Shown: piece by piece, positions 8,156-16,933 of the stretch | Layout: every line of letters begins with the position of its first letter | Numbering within the stretch: position 1 is the stretch's first letter | NCBI GenBank assembly: GCA_019744975.1 | Contig: JAIETP010000025.1 | Location: 62,001-126,000 of the forward strand | Source: Burkholderiales bacterium | GTDB lineage: Bacteria > Pseudomonadota > Gammaproteobacteria > Burkholderiales > SG8-41 | Direction of reading: 5' to 3' | DNA: 64,000 nucleotides | Position numbers and translations under genes: made by a program | Notes under the pieces: generated by a model | What the model saw: the letters and a program-made list of their open reading frames with translations, nothing else | What the model was told of the DNA's origin: nothing | Databases searched by the model: none

Positions 8156-8365
8156 TAGCCACAGAGGTTCTCGATACCCCCTTGAGAAGTACACTGAGTT
8201 CACAGAGAAAATCAGGCACACCAACTCCGTTCGCCCTGAGCCCTTCGTCAGGCTCAGGGCAGGCTCTGTCGAAGGGTGAGGGGCTTCGACAAGCTCAGCC
8301 CGAACGGTGTTTTTAGTTTTGTACCGATTAATAATTTCCCGGTTTTCTCTGTGTCCTCTGTGGCC
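8156..8365. repeat. composite CACAGAG-type inverted repeat with a nested palindrome
   Basis: The outer arms are built of CCACAGAGG and CACAGAGAAAA blocks on the left (8159-8213) and of their complements TTTTCTCTGTG and CCTCTGTGG on the right (8342-8365). A second palindromic unit (8228-8306) sits inside. The element fills the gap between yhhQ and the glutathione transferase gene. A second hairpin of the same type occurs at 49844-49940. Confidence 0.8.
8228..8306. repeat. REP-like palindrome (GTTCGCCCTGAGC type)
   Basis: The ends CGTTCGCCCTGAGC and GCTCAGCCCGAACG are near-complementary. Inner blocks (CCCTTCG, CTGTCGAAGGG, CTTCGACAAGC) pair among themselves. This unit is a widespread intergenic palindrome of proteobacteria. 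Here it is nested within a different repeat type. Confidence 0.85.
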
Positions 8366-8386
8366 ATGATTTTGATCTTCAGTTCT

Positions 8387-9007
8387 TTACGTCAGCGGCG
8401 CCGCGCAGTGCAGCTGGAAGCCCGGGCGTTTTGCCACGATTTTGAACCAGCGTTCGAAGTGCGGCAGCGCGGGGCGCTCGATCGGTACGTTGAACCAGCG
8501 ATACGCCAGTACCGCGAGCGGGATGTCGGCCATCGTGAACTGCGCGCCGGTCAGGAACTCATTTTTGGCGAGATGGGTGTCGGCCATCGCCAGGTAACCG
8601 GCGAGTTTCTGCCGGTTGTCCTCGACTTCCGCCAGGTTGCGTTTTTCGGGCGGCGTTCTGATCAGGATCCAGAACACCGGTTTCATGTGGTTCCACAGCG
8701 TCGTACTGTACCACTCCATCCAGCGGTCGGCATCGGCGGCCACGCGCGGGTCTGACGGGTGAAGGGTGCCCATGCCGTGTTTGCGTGCGAGGTAACGTAC
8801 GATGGCATGGGACTCCCACAATACGAAACCCTCATCGTTGATCAGCGGCACCAGGCCGTTCGGATTCATGGCCTTGTATTCAGGCGTGTTGTTGATGCCG
8901 AACTGCATGCCGGCATCGATGCGTTCGAAGGCGGTGCCGGTTTCGGCGCAGCACCACAGTACTTTCTGCACGTTGATCGAGTTGCCGCGTCCCCAGATTT
9001 TCAGCAT
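8387..9007 (-). CDS. glutathione S-transferase
   Basis: This 206-residue protein has the N-terminal thioredoxin-like GST domain (MLKIWGRGNSINVQKVLWCC, then NPNGLVPLINDEGFVLWES for the glutathione site) and the all-helical C-terminal domain (FTMADIPLAVLAYRW). A Ser early in the first domain (in GRGNSINVQ) is the likely catalytic residue. It should act on electrophilic compounds in the cytoplasm. It stands alone between repeats and a promoter region. Confidence 0.93.
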   Translation of the reverse strand: MLKIWGRGNSINVQKVLWCCAETGTAFERIDAGMQFGINNTPEYKAMNPNGLVPLINDEGFVLWESHAIVRYLARKHGMGTLHPSDPRVAADADRWMEWYSTTLWNHMKPVFWILIRTPPEKRNLAEVEDNRQKLAGYLAMADTHLAKNEFLTGAQFTMADIPLAVLAYRWFNVPIERPALPHFERWFKIVAKRPGFQLHCAAPLT

Positions 9008-9089
9008 GGCCTTGTCTCCCCGCAGTTTTTCAAGTGATTCACAGTCTAGCAGGGCATTTGCGGGTCACCACAGGATATAATTTTCCCCG

Positions 9090-9116
9090 AAGTGTAAGGT
9101 TTCAAGTGTAAGGTTT
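9090..9116 (+). repeat. 13-bp direct repeat upstream of dienelactone hydrolase
   Basis: AAGTGTAAGGTTT occurs at 9090-9102 and again at 9104-9116. The second copy runs into the palindrome GGTTTTAAAACC. It lies 38 bases before the hydrolase start and may be a regulator site. Confidence 0.6.
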
Positions 9117-9153
9117 TAAAACCAGACGACAACATGGATGGAGGAAGAAAAAC

Positions 9154-9822
9154 ATGGGCAGCATGATTGAGCTGACGGCGGCCGACGGCCACAAATTTTC
9201 GGCATACAAGGCCGAGCCGGCGGGAAAGCCGCGCGGCGCAGTGGTGGTGGTGATGGAAATTTTTGGCGTCAACAGCCATATCCGCGCGGTGGCCGATGGT
9301 TATGCCGCCGACGGTTATCTGGCGATTGCGCCGGCGATGTTTGATCGCGTACAGCGCAACTACGAGTGCGGGTATACCCCGCCCGAGATCGAGGCCAGCC
9401 GCGGCCTGATGCAGAAGGCCAGCTTGGACGATGCGATCAAGGATGTGACGGTCGCGGTCAAGACAGTGCAGGGGGCAGGCAAGGTCGGCATTGTCGGTTA
9501 CTGCTGGGGCGGCACGGTGGCCTGGAAGTCGGCGACGGAAGTCGCGGGCCTCGCCTGTTCAGCACCGCATTACGGCGGCGGCATTCCCAATCACGCGACG
9601 CTGAAACCGAAATGTCCGGTGATGTTCCACTGGGGCGAAACCGACCAGTCCATCCCGATGGATGCCGCGAAAAAAGTGCAGGCGGCGCAGCCGCAGGCCG
9701 AACATCATTTTTACCCGGCAGGCCATGGTTTCAATTGCGACCAGCGCGGATCGTTTGATGCTGCCAGCGCCAAACTCGCGCGTGAACGTACGCTGGCATT
9801 CCTGCGCAAACACGTGGGGTGA
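9154..9822 (+). CDS. dienelactone hydrolase family protein
   Basis: This is a 222-residue alpha/beta hydrolase. The nucleophile elbow GYCWGG carries the Cys typical of dienelactone hydrolase. The acid probably lies in GETDQSIP and the His in PAGHGFNCD, completing the Cys-Asp-His triad. Such enzymes open lactone rings in chlorocatechol-type pathways or act as general carboxylesterases. GGAGG lies nine bases upstream of the chosen ATG. A strong terminator follows, so the gene is probably monocistronic. Confidence 0.93.
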   Translation: MGSMIELTAADGHKFSAYKAEPAGKPRGAVVVVMEIFGVNSHIRAVADGYAADGYLAIAPAMFDRVQRNYECGYTPPEIEASRGLMQKASLDDAIKDVTVAVKTVQGAGKVGIVGYCWGGTVAWKSATEVAGLACSAPHYGGGIPNHATLKPKCPVMFHWGETDQSIPMDAAKKVQAAQPQAEHHFYPAGHGFNCDQRGSFDAASAKLARERTLAFLRKHVG

Positions 9823-9842
9823 TTGTTGCCGTACCCTGTATA

Positions 9843-9869
9843 AAAGCCGGCCTCGCGCCGGCTTTTTTT
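9843..9869 (+). terminator. rho-independent terminator of the dienelactone hydrolase gene
   Basis: AAAGCCGGC pairs with GCCGGCTTT around a five-base loop, followed by a run of Ts. It sits 20 bases after the stop codon. Confidence 0.9.
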
Positions 9870-9883
9870 GAGCCCTTTGCCGG

Positions 9884-10339
9884 TTAGGCGCCGGCAGAAC
9901 CACCACTGGCGCGTTTGTTGAACGCGGTAAAAAACTGTTCCGCCATTTTTTTTGCGACTCCGTCGATCAACCTTGCGCCGACCTGCGCGAGTTTGCCGCC
10001 GATGCTGGCTTTGACGCTGTAACTCAGCCGGGTGCCGTCGCCTTCCGGCGCGAGACTGACGCGGGCCTCGCCCTTGGCGAAACCCGCGACGCCGCCCTGG
10101 CCTTCGAATTGCAGGGTGTAGGCATCCGGCGCCTGCACCTCCAGCAGCGTCATTTTTCCCTTGAACTTGGCACTGACCGGGCCGACCTTGGCGATCATGG
10201 TCAGCAGGTATTCGTTGTCCGACTGCTTGTCGATCGAGTCGCATCCCGGTATGCAGTCCATCAGCACGGCGGTGTCGTTCAAGGCGTCCCAGGTGGCCTG
10301 CTGGGGCAGGGCGATCAGTTGCTCGCCGGTCATTTCCAT
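9884..10339 (-). CDS. coxG: CoxG-like SRPBCC protein
   Basis: The 151-residue protein begins MEMTGEQLIALPQQATWDAL and has IPGCDSI and FKGKMTL, the pattern of the CO dehydrogenase subunit G family within the SRPBCC fold. CoxG proteins help attach or mature molybdenum hydroxylases of the CO dehydrogenase type at the membrane. It is divergent from an XdhC-type gene, also a molybdenum-hydroxylase accessory factor, but no hydroxylase subunits are in this window. The partner enzyme therefore lies elsewhere or has been lost. Confidence 0.9.
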   Translation of the reverse strand: MEMTGEQLIALPQQATWDALNDTAVLMDCIPGCDSIDKQSDNEYLLTMIAKVGPVSAKFKGKMTLLEVQAPDAYTLQFEGQGGVAGFAKGEARVSLAPEGDGTRLSYSVKASIGGKLAQVGARLIDGVAKKMAEQFFTAFNKRASGGSAGA

Positions 10340-10432
10340 TGCTGTGCTTCTCCTTTGGGCTTAGCCGTGAATGTTAACCCATGCGGCGCGCTACAATAGG
10401 CGCATACACGGATCCTTTTCAGAGGTTGGCTT

Positions 10433-11431
10433 ATGGACAGCGTAGATCTGCAGGTAATCCGCACCGCCCGTGAATGGGTGGCCGGTGGTCGCCGTGTGGT
10501 GCTGGCGACGGTGATCCGGACCTGGGGTTCCGCGCCGCGGCCGATTGGCGCCTTGTCGGCGATTCGCGACGACGGCATGGTGGTCGGCTCGGTATCCGGC
10601 GGCTGTGTTGAGGATGACATGATAGCGCGCGTCAAAGCGGGGACCCTCGCCGAGAACACGCCGACCACCACCAAATACGGCGTGTCAGCGGAAGAGGCGC
10701 AGCGTTTCGGCCTGCCCTGCGGCGGTACGCTGGAACTGGTGCTGGAACCCTTGACGGCGGTGAGTGGCCTCGATGATCTGCTGTCGCGTATCGAGCGCCA
10801 TGAACTGGTGCTGCGCCGGCTCGACATGAAAACCGGCCGTGCAACCACCGGCCCGGCGAAATGGCAGGACCAGCTCGAATTTGACGGCACCACTCTGACG
10901 ACCGTCTACGGCCCGCGCTGGCGTCTGCTGATCATCGGTGCCAGCCAGTTGTCGGTTTATCTGGCGCAGATGGCGCAGGCGCTGGATTACCAGGTCACGG
11001 TCTGCGACCCGCGTTCGGAATATACCGACTTGTGGGCCGTGCCCGGCGCCGATCTGCAACGTGGCATGCCCGATGACGTGGTCACCGCGATGAACCTCGA
11101 CGGCCACAGCGCGGTGGTGACGCTGACCCACGATCCGAAGCTTGATGACATGGCGCTGCTTGAGGCGCTGAAATCACCGGCGTTCTACATCGGTGCCATC
11201 GGTTCCAAAAAGAACAATGACGCGCGCCGCCAGCGGCTCGCGGAGTTCGACCTGTCGCAGGCGGAGATTGCGCGACTGCACGGCCCGGTCGGTTTGAAGA
11301 TCGGCAGCAAGACGCCGCCGGAGATTGCGGTGGCCATCCTCGCCGAAATGACGGCGATCCGTAACGGCGTCGACATCAAGCGTTTTGTCGAGCCGCCGAA
11401 GGCGACGACGGCGGGCTGCGCAGTCGATTGA
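10433..11431 (+). CDS. XdhC/CoxF-family maturation factor
   Basis: This 332-residue protein has the XdhC N-terminal motif (TWGSAPRPIGALSAI, then GSVSGGCVEDDM) and a C-terminal Rossmann-like domain (LLIIGASQLSVYLAQMA, ending GLKIGSKTPPEIAVAI). XdhC proteins bind the molybdenum cofactor and insert the sulfido ligand into xanthine or CO dehydrogenases. It lies 93 bases from coxG in divergent orientation, supporting a shared role in hydroxylase maturation. Confidence 0.92.
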   Translation: MDSVDLQVIRTAREWVAGGRRVVLATVIRTWGSAPRPIGALSAIRDDGMVVGSVSGGCVEDDMIARVKAGTLAENTPTTTKYGVSAEEAQRFGLPCGGTLELVLEPLTAVSGLDDLLSRIERHELVLRRLDMKTGRATTGPAKWQDQLEFDGTTLTTVYGPRWRLLIIGASQLSVYLAQMAQALDYQVTVCDPRSEYTDLWAVPGADLQRGMPDDVVTAMNLDGHSAVVTLTHDPKLDDMALLEALKSPAFYIGAIGSKKNNDARRQRLAEFDLSQAEIARLHGPVGLKIGSKTPPEIAVAILAEMTAIRNGVDIKRFVEPPKATTAGCAVD

Positions 11432-11489
11432 ACTGCTGTGTTGCGACGTCCTGTCGCATCGAACTGATGGTTTTCAAATTGGGAATACC

Positions 11490-12356
11490 ATGAAACTGGC
11501 ATTTATCGGACTGGGCGTCATGGGCGGACCCATGGCAGGGCATCTCGCCAAGGCGGGGCATTCGGTGACCGTCTACAACCGTTCGCGCGACAAGGTGCAG
11601 GCCTGGGCGGCGCAACACACTGGTACGGTTGCCGATACGCCGGCTGCTGCGGCAGCGGCTGCAGACATCGTGTTCAGTTGCGTCGGCAACGACGACGATG
11701 TGCGCGAAGTGACCATCGGCAAATACGGCGCATTCCAGGGCATGAAACGTGACGCGATTTTTGTCGACCACACCACGGCGTCGGCGGCGGTGGCGCAGGA
11801 ACTCCATGCCCTGGCGCGCACCCAGGGCCTGCATTTCCTCGATGCTCCCGTGTCCGGCGGCCAGTCAGGCGCCGAGCAGGGCATCCTGACGGTGATGGTT
11901 GGCGGTGATGCCGAACCCTATGCGAAAGCTGAATCGGTGATGGCGCATTACGCGCGTGCGGTGACGCTGATGGGCGCGTCGGGTGCCGGGCAGAAAACCA
12001 AGATGGTCAACCAGATTTGTGTTGCCGGCGTGGTGCAGGGCCTGGCCGAAGGGTTGGCATTTGCGCTGCATGCCGGTCTTGATGCCAAACTCGTGGTCGA
12101 TGTCATTTCCAAAGGCGCGGCCACATCGTGGCAGATGGAAAACCGCGGCAAAACCATGGTCGACGGCAAATTTGATTTTGGTTTTGCGGTGAATCTGATG
12201 CGCAAGGATTTGCGCATCGCCATGGAAGAGGCGCGAAGCAATGGCGCCCAATTGCCGTCCATTGCATTGATCGACCAGTTTTACGCCACAGTACAGCAAC
12301 AGGGTGGTGGTAAGCTGGATACATCGAGTCTGATCAAGCTGCTTGTAAAACCGTGA
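11490..12356 (+). CDS. NAD(P)-dependent beta-hydroxyacid dehydrogenase
   Basis: The 288-residue protein starts MKLAFIGLGVMGGPMAGHLA with the GxGxxG nucleotide site. It continues with the substrate motif DAPVSGGQSGAEQG and the catalytic Lys in GQKTKMVNQ. It therefore belongs to the 3-hydroxyisobutyrate / tartronate semialdehyde reductase family, acting on short 3-hydroxyacids in the cytoplasm. The start at 11490 was chosen over upstream in-frame codons because it gives the family's exact N-terminus. It precedes the Nudix gene by four bases. Confidence 0.93.
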   Translation: MKLAFIGLGVMGGPMAGHLAKAGHSVTVYNRSRDKVQAWAAQHTGTVADTPAAAAAAADIVFSCVGNDDDVREVTIGKYGAFQGMKRDAIFVDHTTASAAVAQELHALARTQGLHFLDAPVSGGQSGAEQGILTVMVGGDAEPYAKAESVMAHYARAVTLMGASGAGQKTKMVNQICVAGVVQGLAEGLAFALHAGLDAKLVVDVISKGAATSWQMENRGKTMVDGKFDFGFAVNLMRKDLRIAMEEARSNGAQLPSIALIDQFYATVQQQGGGKLDTSSLIKLLVKP

Positions 12357-12360
12357 ACGG

Positions 12361-13203
12361 GTGAATGGTGAACGGGTGAACGGCGAAAAACGCAGTGCGC
12401 AGAAAGCGGCGGTGCCGATGCCGTCGGCGACGGTGACCATCGTGCGTGATGCGCTGCGCGGCATCGAAGTGCTGATGATGAAGCGCAACCTGAAGTCCGG
12501 ATTTGTACCGGGCATGTACGTGTTTCCTGGCGGCGGCCTGGACGATACTGATTTATTGTTTAAAAACAATAACTTATGTTTGTGCCTCGACGATGCGTCG
12601 GCCAGCGGCACGCTGGGGCTGGCCTGTGACGGACTGGCGTACTGGGTGGCGGCGATCCGCGAAGCCTTCGAGGAATCGGGCTTGCTGCTGGCGCGCAACG
12701 AGGCCGGTACCCTGGTGTCGCTGACCGATCCGCAGATTGCGCAGCGGTTTACCGAACACCGCCGCCAGTTGAACGCGGGCACCGCGGCATTCCCGGCGCT
12801 GCTGCAGACAGAAAACCTGCAACTGGCCGCGGACCAACTGACTTATTTCGCGCACTGGATTACACCGGTCGGTTTGCCGCGGCGTTATAACACGCGGTTT
12901 TTCATGGCCGAGGCGCCTGGCGGACAGGAACCCTTTCAGGATGAACAAGAAACCATTGCCGCGGTCTGGGTCAGTCCGGGTGAGGCCTTGTCGCTGCACC
13001 AGCGCGGTGAGTTCGAGATGCGCACGCCGACGGTGCGCACGCTGGAGAATTTTGCCGATTACGACACTGTTGCGAACCTGCGCCGCGGACTCGCCGCGAA
13101 ACGCGATGTGCGTGTGATGTTGCCGCGTATCGGCTCCGATGGCCGTCGGGTCCTGCCCGGTGAACCGGGTTACGAAGAAATGGGCACGGCGACCGACGCC
13201 TGA
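12361..13203 (+). CDS. Nudix hydrolase, NUDT19-like
   Basis: At 280 residues it contains VPGMYVFPGGGLDD and, after an insert of some 35 residues, AAIREAFEESGLLL. This is a Nudix box split by a loop as in NUDT19/CoA-diphosphatase relatives. The likely role is cleavage of a nucleoside-diphosphate-linked compound such as a CoA derivative. The insert contains the segment encoded by an AT-rich element (residues LLFKNNNLCL). The start region is built from repeated GTGAACGG units, so the exact start (GTG 12361 used) is uncertain. It is followed after two bases by the MBL hydrolase gene. Confidence 0.85.
   Translation: MNGERVNGEKRSAQKAAVPMPSATVTIVRDALRGIEVLMMKRNLKSGFVPGMYVFPGGGLDDTDLLFKNNNLCLCLDDASASGTLGLACDGLAYWVAAIREAFEESGLLLARNEAGTLVSLTDPQIAQRFTEHRRQLNAGTAAFPALLQTENLQLAADQLTYFAHWITPVGLPRRYNTRFFMAEAPGGQEPFQDEQETIAAVWVSPGEALSLHQRGEFEMRTPTVRTLENFADYDTVANLRRGLAAKRDVRVMLPRIGSDGRRVLPGEPGYEEMGTATDA
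12551..12582 (+). repeat. AT-rich dispersed element, copy 3, inside the Nudix gene
   Basis: The block contains TTAAAAACAATAACTTATG and a perfect nine-base-arm palindrome, TTATTGTTT with AAACAATAA. It is read in frame as an Asn/Leu-rich insert in the variable loop of the Nudix box. The flanking codons are GC-rich as usual for the genome. Confidence 0.7.
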
Positions 13204-13205
13204 TC

Positions 13206-14060
13206 ATGACCGCGTCGAACCCCATCGTTCCCGGCGAGGTGGTCACGGTCGCTCCCGGCGTACGGCGCATCACCGCGCCCAATCCCGGCGTGATGACCGG
13301 ACCGGGCACCAACAGCTATCTCATCGGCGACCCGGATGGTGATGGCGGACTGGCGCTGATTGATCCCGGTCCCGAACTCGATGCCCATCGCGACACGCTG
13401 CTCAAAACCGCGGGCGACCGCCTGCGCTGGATACTGTGCACCCACACCCATCGCGATCATTCACCGCTGGCGCGTGCGCTGAAGGCCGCGACCGGCGCAG
13501 AGGTGCTCGGGTTTGGCGTGACACCGGATGACGGGCGGCAGGATGAAACCTTCGCGCCGGATCGTGCGCTGCGCGACGGTGACGTGGTGAACTGCGGCGC
13601 AGTCCGGCTGCGTGCGGTGCACACCCCCGGGCATGCCTCGAACCATCTGTGTTACCTGCTCGAAGACCACGGCCTGCTGTTCACCGGCGACCACGTGATG
13701 CAGGGCTCGACGGTGGTGATTTCGCCGCCCGATGGCGATATGCAGGCTTACCTCGATTCGCTGGAAGGCCTGCTCACGCTGCCGATCAGCCGTTTTGCGC
13801 CCGGTCACGGTTTCGTGATCAATACACCGCAGGACGAGGTGCGGCGACTGGTGGCCCACCGGCTGAAACGGGAAGAAAAGATTTTTACCGCGCTGGCTGC
13901 TGCCGGCCCGGCGACGCTGGAAGTGCTGGTGCGCAGCGCCTATGACGACGTGCCGGAGCGCATCCACAATGTCGCGATGCGTTCACTGCATGCACACCTT
14001 TTGCGGCTGGAGCGCAACGGGCGGGCAGTACAGTCCGCCGGACAGTGGCAATCAAGATGA
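13206..14060 (+). CDS. MBL-fold metallo-hydrolase, LACTB2-like
   Basis: The 284-residue protein has the metal motif THTHRDHSPLA, further His residues in VHTPGHASNHLCY, FTGDHVMQG and PGHGFV, and a helical C-terminal extension. This is the layout of LACTB2-like beta-lactamase-fold hydrolases. It opens NPGVMTGPGTNSYL, typical of the group. The substrate may be a thioester or RNA; this cannot be decided. It lies in a tight run with the Nudix gene and overlaps the diguanylate cyclase gene. Confidence 0.9.
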   Translation: MTASNPIVPGEVVTVAPGVRRITAPNPGVMTGPGTNSYLIGDPDGDGGLALIDPGPELDAHRDTLLKTAGDRLRWILCTHTHRDHSPLARALKAATGAEVLGFGVTPDDGRQDETFAPDRALRDGDVVNCGAVRLRAVHTPGHASNHLCYLLEDHGLLFTGDHVMQGSTVVISPPDGDMQAYLDSLEGLLTLPISRFAPGHGFVINTPQDEVRRLVAHRLKREEKIFTALAAAGPATLEVLVRSAYDDVPERIHNVAMRSLHAHLLRLERNGRAVQSAGQWQSR

Positions 14061-15916
14061 TCCCGGCCATTCGCCGCTGGCTGATCGCCCGCGCCGAACT
14101 CAATACCGCGATTGCCCTGTTCACCCTGTTGCTGCTCGGGGCCTTGTGGGTGGTTGTCGTGATGGAGCAGCGCGACAAACGTGATGCGGTCGTTGAGTCT
14201 GCCGTTAATCAAAATACCAATCTGGCGGTGGCCTACGAAGAGCACATCGTGCGTACGCTGAAAGGACTCGATGGTGCGCTGCTGTTCATGCGTCAAGAGT
14301 ACCGACGGCTGGGCCCGAAACTGAACATCAATCGTTATATCTACGAAGGCGTTATCGACGGCAGCCTGTTCAGCATTCTCAGCGTGGTTGACGAACGCGG
14401 AAACGTGGTATTGAGCAGCAAGCCCATGGAGGCAGTCAACTACGCCGACCAGGAGTTTTTCCGGATACACCAGCTGGGGCGCAACCAGGACACTTTTTAT
14501 ATCGACAAACCGGTGCCGGGACGGACGTCCAATACCTGGCAGGTGCCGATGTCACGCCGCATCATCAAGCCCGACGGCGCTTTCGGCGGCGTCATCCTGT
14601 TATCGGTGGATCCTTCCCACCTGGCGCGTTTTTACCAAAAAGTGGATATCGGCGAACATGGCGTGGTGATGTTGATCGGCACCGACGGCATTATTCGCGC
14701 GCGACGCGTCGGCAATGAGCTGAATTTCGGCGCCGACATTTCGGGCACCAGCCTGATGCGGGAGCAGGCAGAAAAGCTAAGCGGTGAAATCCTCGGTCAA
14801 GGCGGTTTCGACGGCGTACGGCGTTATGTCAGTTACCGAACGCTGCCCGGATATCCACTGGTAGTGGCCGTGGGTTCCGGGCAAGAGGAAGTGCTCGCCG
14901 ATTTCAAGCGCAACCGCAATCGCGATTACATGCTGGCAGCACTGGTGAGTGTGGTGATCATGGTGTTTGCGGGCATGCTGATGGCCGCTCTGGCACGGCA
15001 GAAACGCACTGTTGTTGCTCTGCAGACCAGTGAAGCCCGGTTTCGTGCCGCATTCGAGCAGGCAGCTATCGGTATTTCCCATACATCGCTGGATCGGCGC
15101 TACCTGCAGGTCAACCAGAAATACTGCGACATGCTGGGTTACAGCCTTGAGGAACTGATGAGCATGTCCGCGAACGGCATTACCTACCTGGATGATCGTG
15201 AAGACAGCAGCAATCATCGGCATCAATTGCTGGCGGGTATTGCAGGCAGCGTCTCGGCAGAGAAGCGTTATGTGCGCAAGGACGGCAAGCTGATCTGGGT
15301 TAACCGCACGGTTTCCCTGGTGCGCGACCATGCCGGGAACCCGTTGTATTTTCTGCACCTGGTCGAAGATATCATGGAGCGCAAGCGCCTGGAGACGGAA
15401 CTGCGCGAACTGGCGGCCACCGACATGCTGACCGGGTTGCCGAACCGCCGCGCATTTATCACCCGGCTCGAAGAGGAGCATGCACGCCTGAAACGTTTTG
15501 ATGCCCAGCAGGCAGCGGTGCTGATGCTGGATCTCGATTACTTCAAAAAGATTAACGATACCTGGGGCCATCCAGCTGGAGATGCGGTGTTGCGGCGGGT
15601 TGGCGAGGTGATCAATGCGCAGATCCGCGAGGTTGATTTATGCAGCCGGCTGGGCGGCGAGGAGTTTGCGGTGTTGCTCACGGGTGCGGCGCCGGTGGCC
15701 GCGCGGGAATTTGCCGAGCGCCTGCGGCGCGGGATTGCCGACATTACAGTGATGCATGAGGGCAACAACATCAAGGTCACGGCCAGCATTGGTGTCGCGG
15801 CCCTGCGTGCGACCGATGACGATGCGGATGCCGCGCTGATGCGCGCCGACCGCGCGCTGTACGGCGCCAAGGAAGCGGGGCGTGACCGGGTTGAAATCAT
15901 TGCCGCCGGTGATTGA
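14057..15916 (+). CDS. diguanylate cyclase with extracytoplasmic sensor and PAS domain
   Basis: The order is an N-terminal membrane helix (about residues 15-35), a roughly 250-residue periplasmic Cache-like sensor region, a second helix (MLAALVSVVIMVFAGMLMAA), a PAS domain (FEQAAIGISHTSLDRRYLQV) and a GGDEF domain at the C-terminus. The active site reads GGEEF. Five residues before it is REVD, an RxxD product-inhibition site, so the enzyme should make cyclic-di-GMP and be feedback-inhibited. The ATG at 14057 overlaps the previous stop as ATGA; GTG 14045 is an alternative start. Confidence 0.93.
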   Translation: MIPAIRRWLIARAELNTAIALFTLLLLGALWVVVVMEQRDKRDAVVESAVNQNTNLAVAYEEHIVRTLKGLDGALLFMRQEYRRLGPKLNINRYIYEGVIDGSLFSILSVVDERGNVVLSSKPMEAVNYADQEFFRIHQLGRNQDTFYIDKPVPGRTSNTWQVPMSRRIIKPDGAFGGVILLSVDPSHLARFYQKVDIGEHGVVMLIGTDGIIRARRVGNELNFGADISGTSLMREQAEKLSGEILGQGGFDGVRRYVSYRTLPGYPLVVAVGSGQEEVLADFKRNRNRDYMLAALVSVVIMVFAGMLMAALARQKRTVVALQTSEARFRAAFEQAAIGISHTSLDRRYLQVNQKYCDMLGYSLEELMSMSANGITYLDDREDSSNHRHQLLAGIAGSVSAEKRYVRKDGKLIWVNRTVSLVRDHAGNPLYFLHLVEDIMERKRLETELRELAATDMLTGLPNRRAFITRLEEEHARLKRFDAQQAAVLMLDLDYFKKINDTWGHPAGDAVLRRVGEVINAQIREVDLCSRLGGEEFAVLLTGAAPVAAREFAERLRRGIADITVMHEGNNIKVTASIGVAALRATDDDADAALMRADRALYGAKEAGRDRVEIIAAGD

Positions 15917-15931
15917 GCTTTACCCCGAATT

Positions 15932-15967
15932 CACTATAAGTATTTGATTTAATTAACTATTTTTTGG
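15932..15967 (-). repeat. AT-rich dispersed element, copy 4, on a stop codon
   Basis: Read on the minus strand it gives AAATCAAATACTTATAGTG preceded by AAAAAATAGTTAATT. Its left end supplies the last Lys codons and the TAG stop of the hydroxyacid dehydrogenase gene. Confidence 0.7.
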
Positions 15968-16919
15968 CATTGACCAGCCCGCTCGGGCGGCCCGCCGCAA
16001 ACGCCGCGGCATTCGCAAACGCTTCGCCGAAATACAGTTCATAGGTATCGAGTTCCAGCCATGCGCTGTGCGCCGTGCACAGCGCATTGTCGAGCTGCAG
16101 CAAGGGATGTTCACCGTTGCGCACCGGTTCGTTTTCATAAACATCAACTGCGGCAAAACCGGGGCGCCCCAGTTTCAGCGCGGCTTCCAGCGCGCCGGGA
16201 GCAATCAGTTCGGCGCGTGCCGTGTTGACCAGCAGCGCCGAAGTTTTCATCTGTGCGAGGTGGGTGGCAGTGACCACGCCGCGCGTTTCCTTCGACAGCC
16301 GCACCATCAGCGTCAGCACATCTGACTGTTGAAACAGATCATCCTGGCTTGCTGCCGTGTTGTAACCCGCGGCACGCGCCGCGGTCAGCGAACTGTCGCG
16401 ACCCCACACCAGCACGCGCATGCCGAAACTCGCACCCGTGGCCGCGACCAGCTTGCCGATGGTGCCGAGGCCGAACACTCCAAGGGTTTTGCCTTTTAAT
16501 CCCGTGCTGAAACGATTGCGCCAGCCGCCGCTTTTCATCAATGCGGTTTCCCGCGGAATTTCGCGCAGGCTGCCGAGAATCATCGCCCAGGTCTGTTCGG
16601 CGACGGTGTACGGCGAGGCATGGCTGCCGGCGGCGACGGCGATGCCGCGATCCCTGCACGCCTCAAGGTTGATATGGTGGCAGCTGCGGCCGGTCTGGCT
16701 GAACAGTTTGAGTTTCGGCAGTTGCTCGATGATCTCGCGCGTGAACTGCGTGCGTTCGCGGATCGGCACGATGATTTCGGCGTCACGCAGATTCTTTACC
16801 AGCGTGGCTGTCGGCGGCGCGGCATCGGTGTGGATGCGCACGTCATGGCCCTTGAGCAGTTGCATGCAGTCCAGTGAATGGACCAGACCGTGGTAGTCGT
16901 CGGGGATGGCGATAATCAT
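15957..16919 (-). CDS. D-2-hydroxyacid dehydrogenase
   Basis: The 320-residue protein has a Rossmann domain with KGKTLGVFGLGTIGKLVAAT and the catalytic residues of the family: Arg in NTARAELI, Glu in VYENEPV, and His in CTAHSAWLE. It should interconvert a 2-ketoacid and a D-2-hydroxyacid with NAD(P)H. The start at 16919 gives a typical N-terminus (MIIAIPDDYHGLV). Its final codons and stop lie in an AT-rich element. It is upstream-adjacent to a MITE and convergent with the diguanylate cyclase gene. Confidence 0.92.
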   Translation of the reverse strand: MIIAIPDDYHGLVHSLDCMQLLKGHDVRIHTDAAPPTATLVKNLRDAEIIVPIRERTQFTREIIEQLPKLKLFSQTGRSCHHINLEACRDRGIAVAAGSHASPYTVAEQTWAMILGSLREIPRETALMKSGGWRNRFSTGLKGKTLGVFGLGTIGKLVAATGASFGMRVLVWGRDSSLTAARAAGYNTAASQDDLFQQSDVLTLMVRLSKETRGVVTATHLAQMKTSALLVNTARAELIAPGALEAALKLGRPGFAAVDVYENEPVRNGEHPLLQLDNALCTAHSAWLELDTYELYFGEAFANAAAFAAGRPSGLVNAKK

Positions 16920-16933
16920 GGGCAGCGAGTCTG

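Noticed and set aside
8136-8160. preQ1 riboswitch in front of yhhQ
   Set aside because: The short leader lacks the preQ1 stem-loop and A-rich tail pattern and merges directly with a repeat hairpin.
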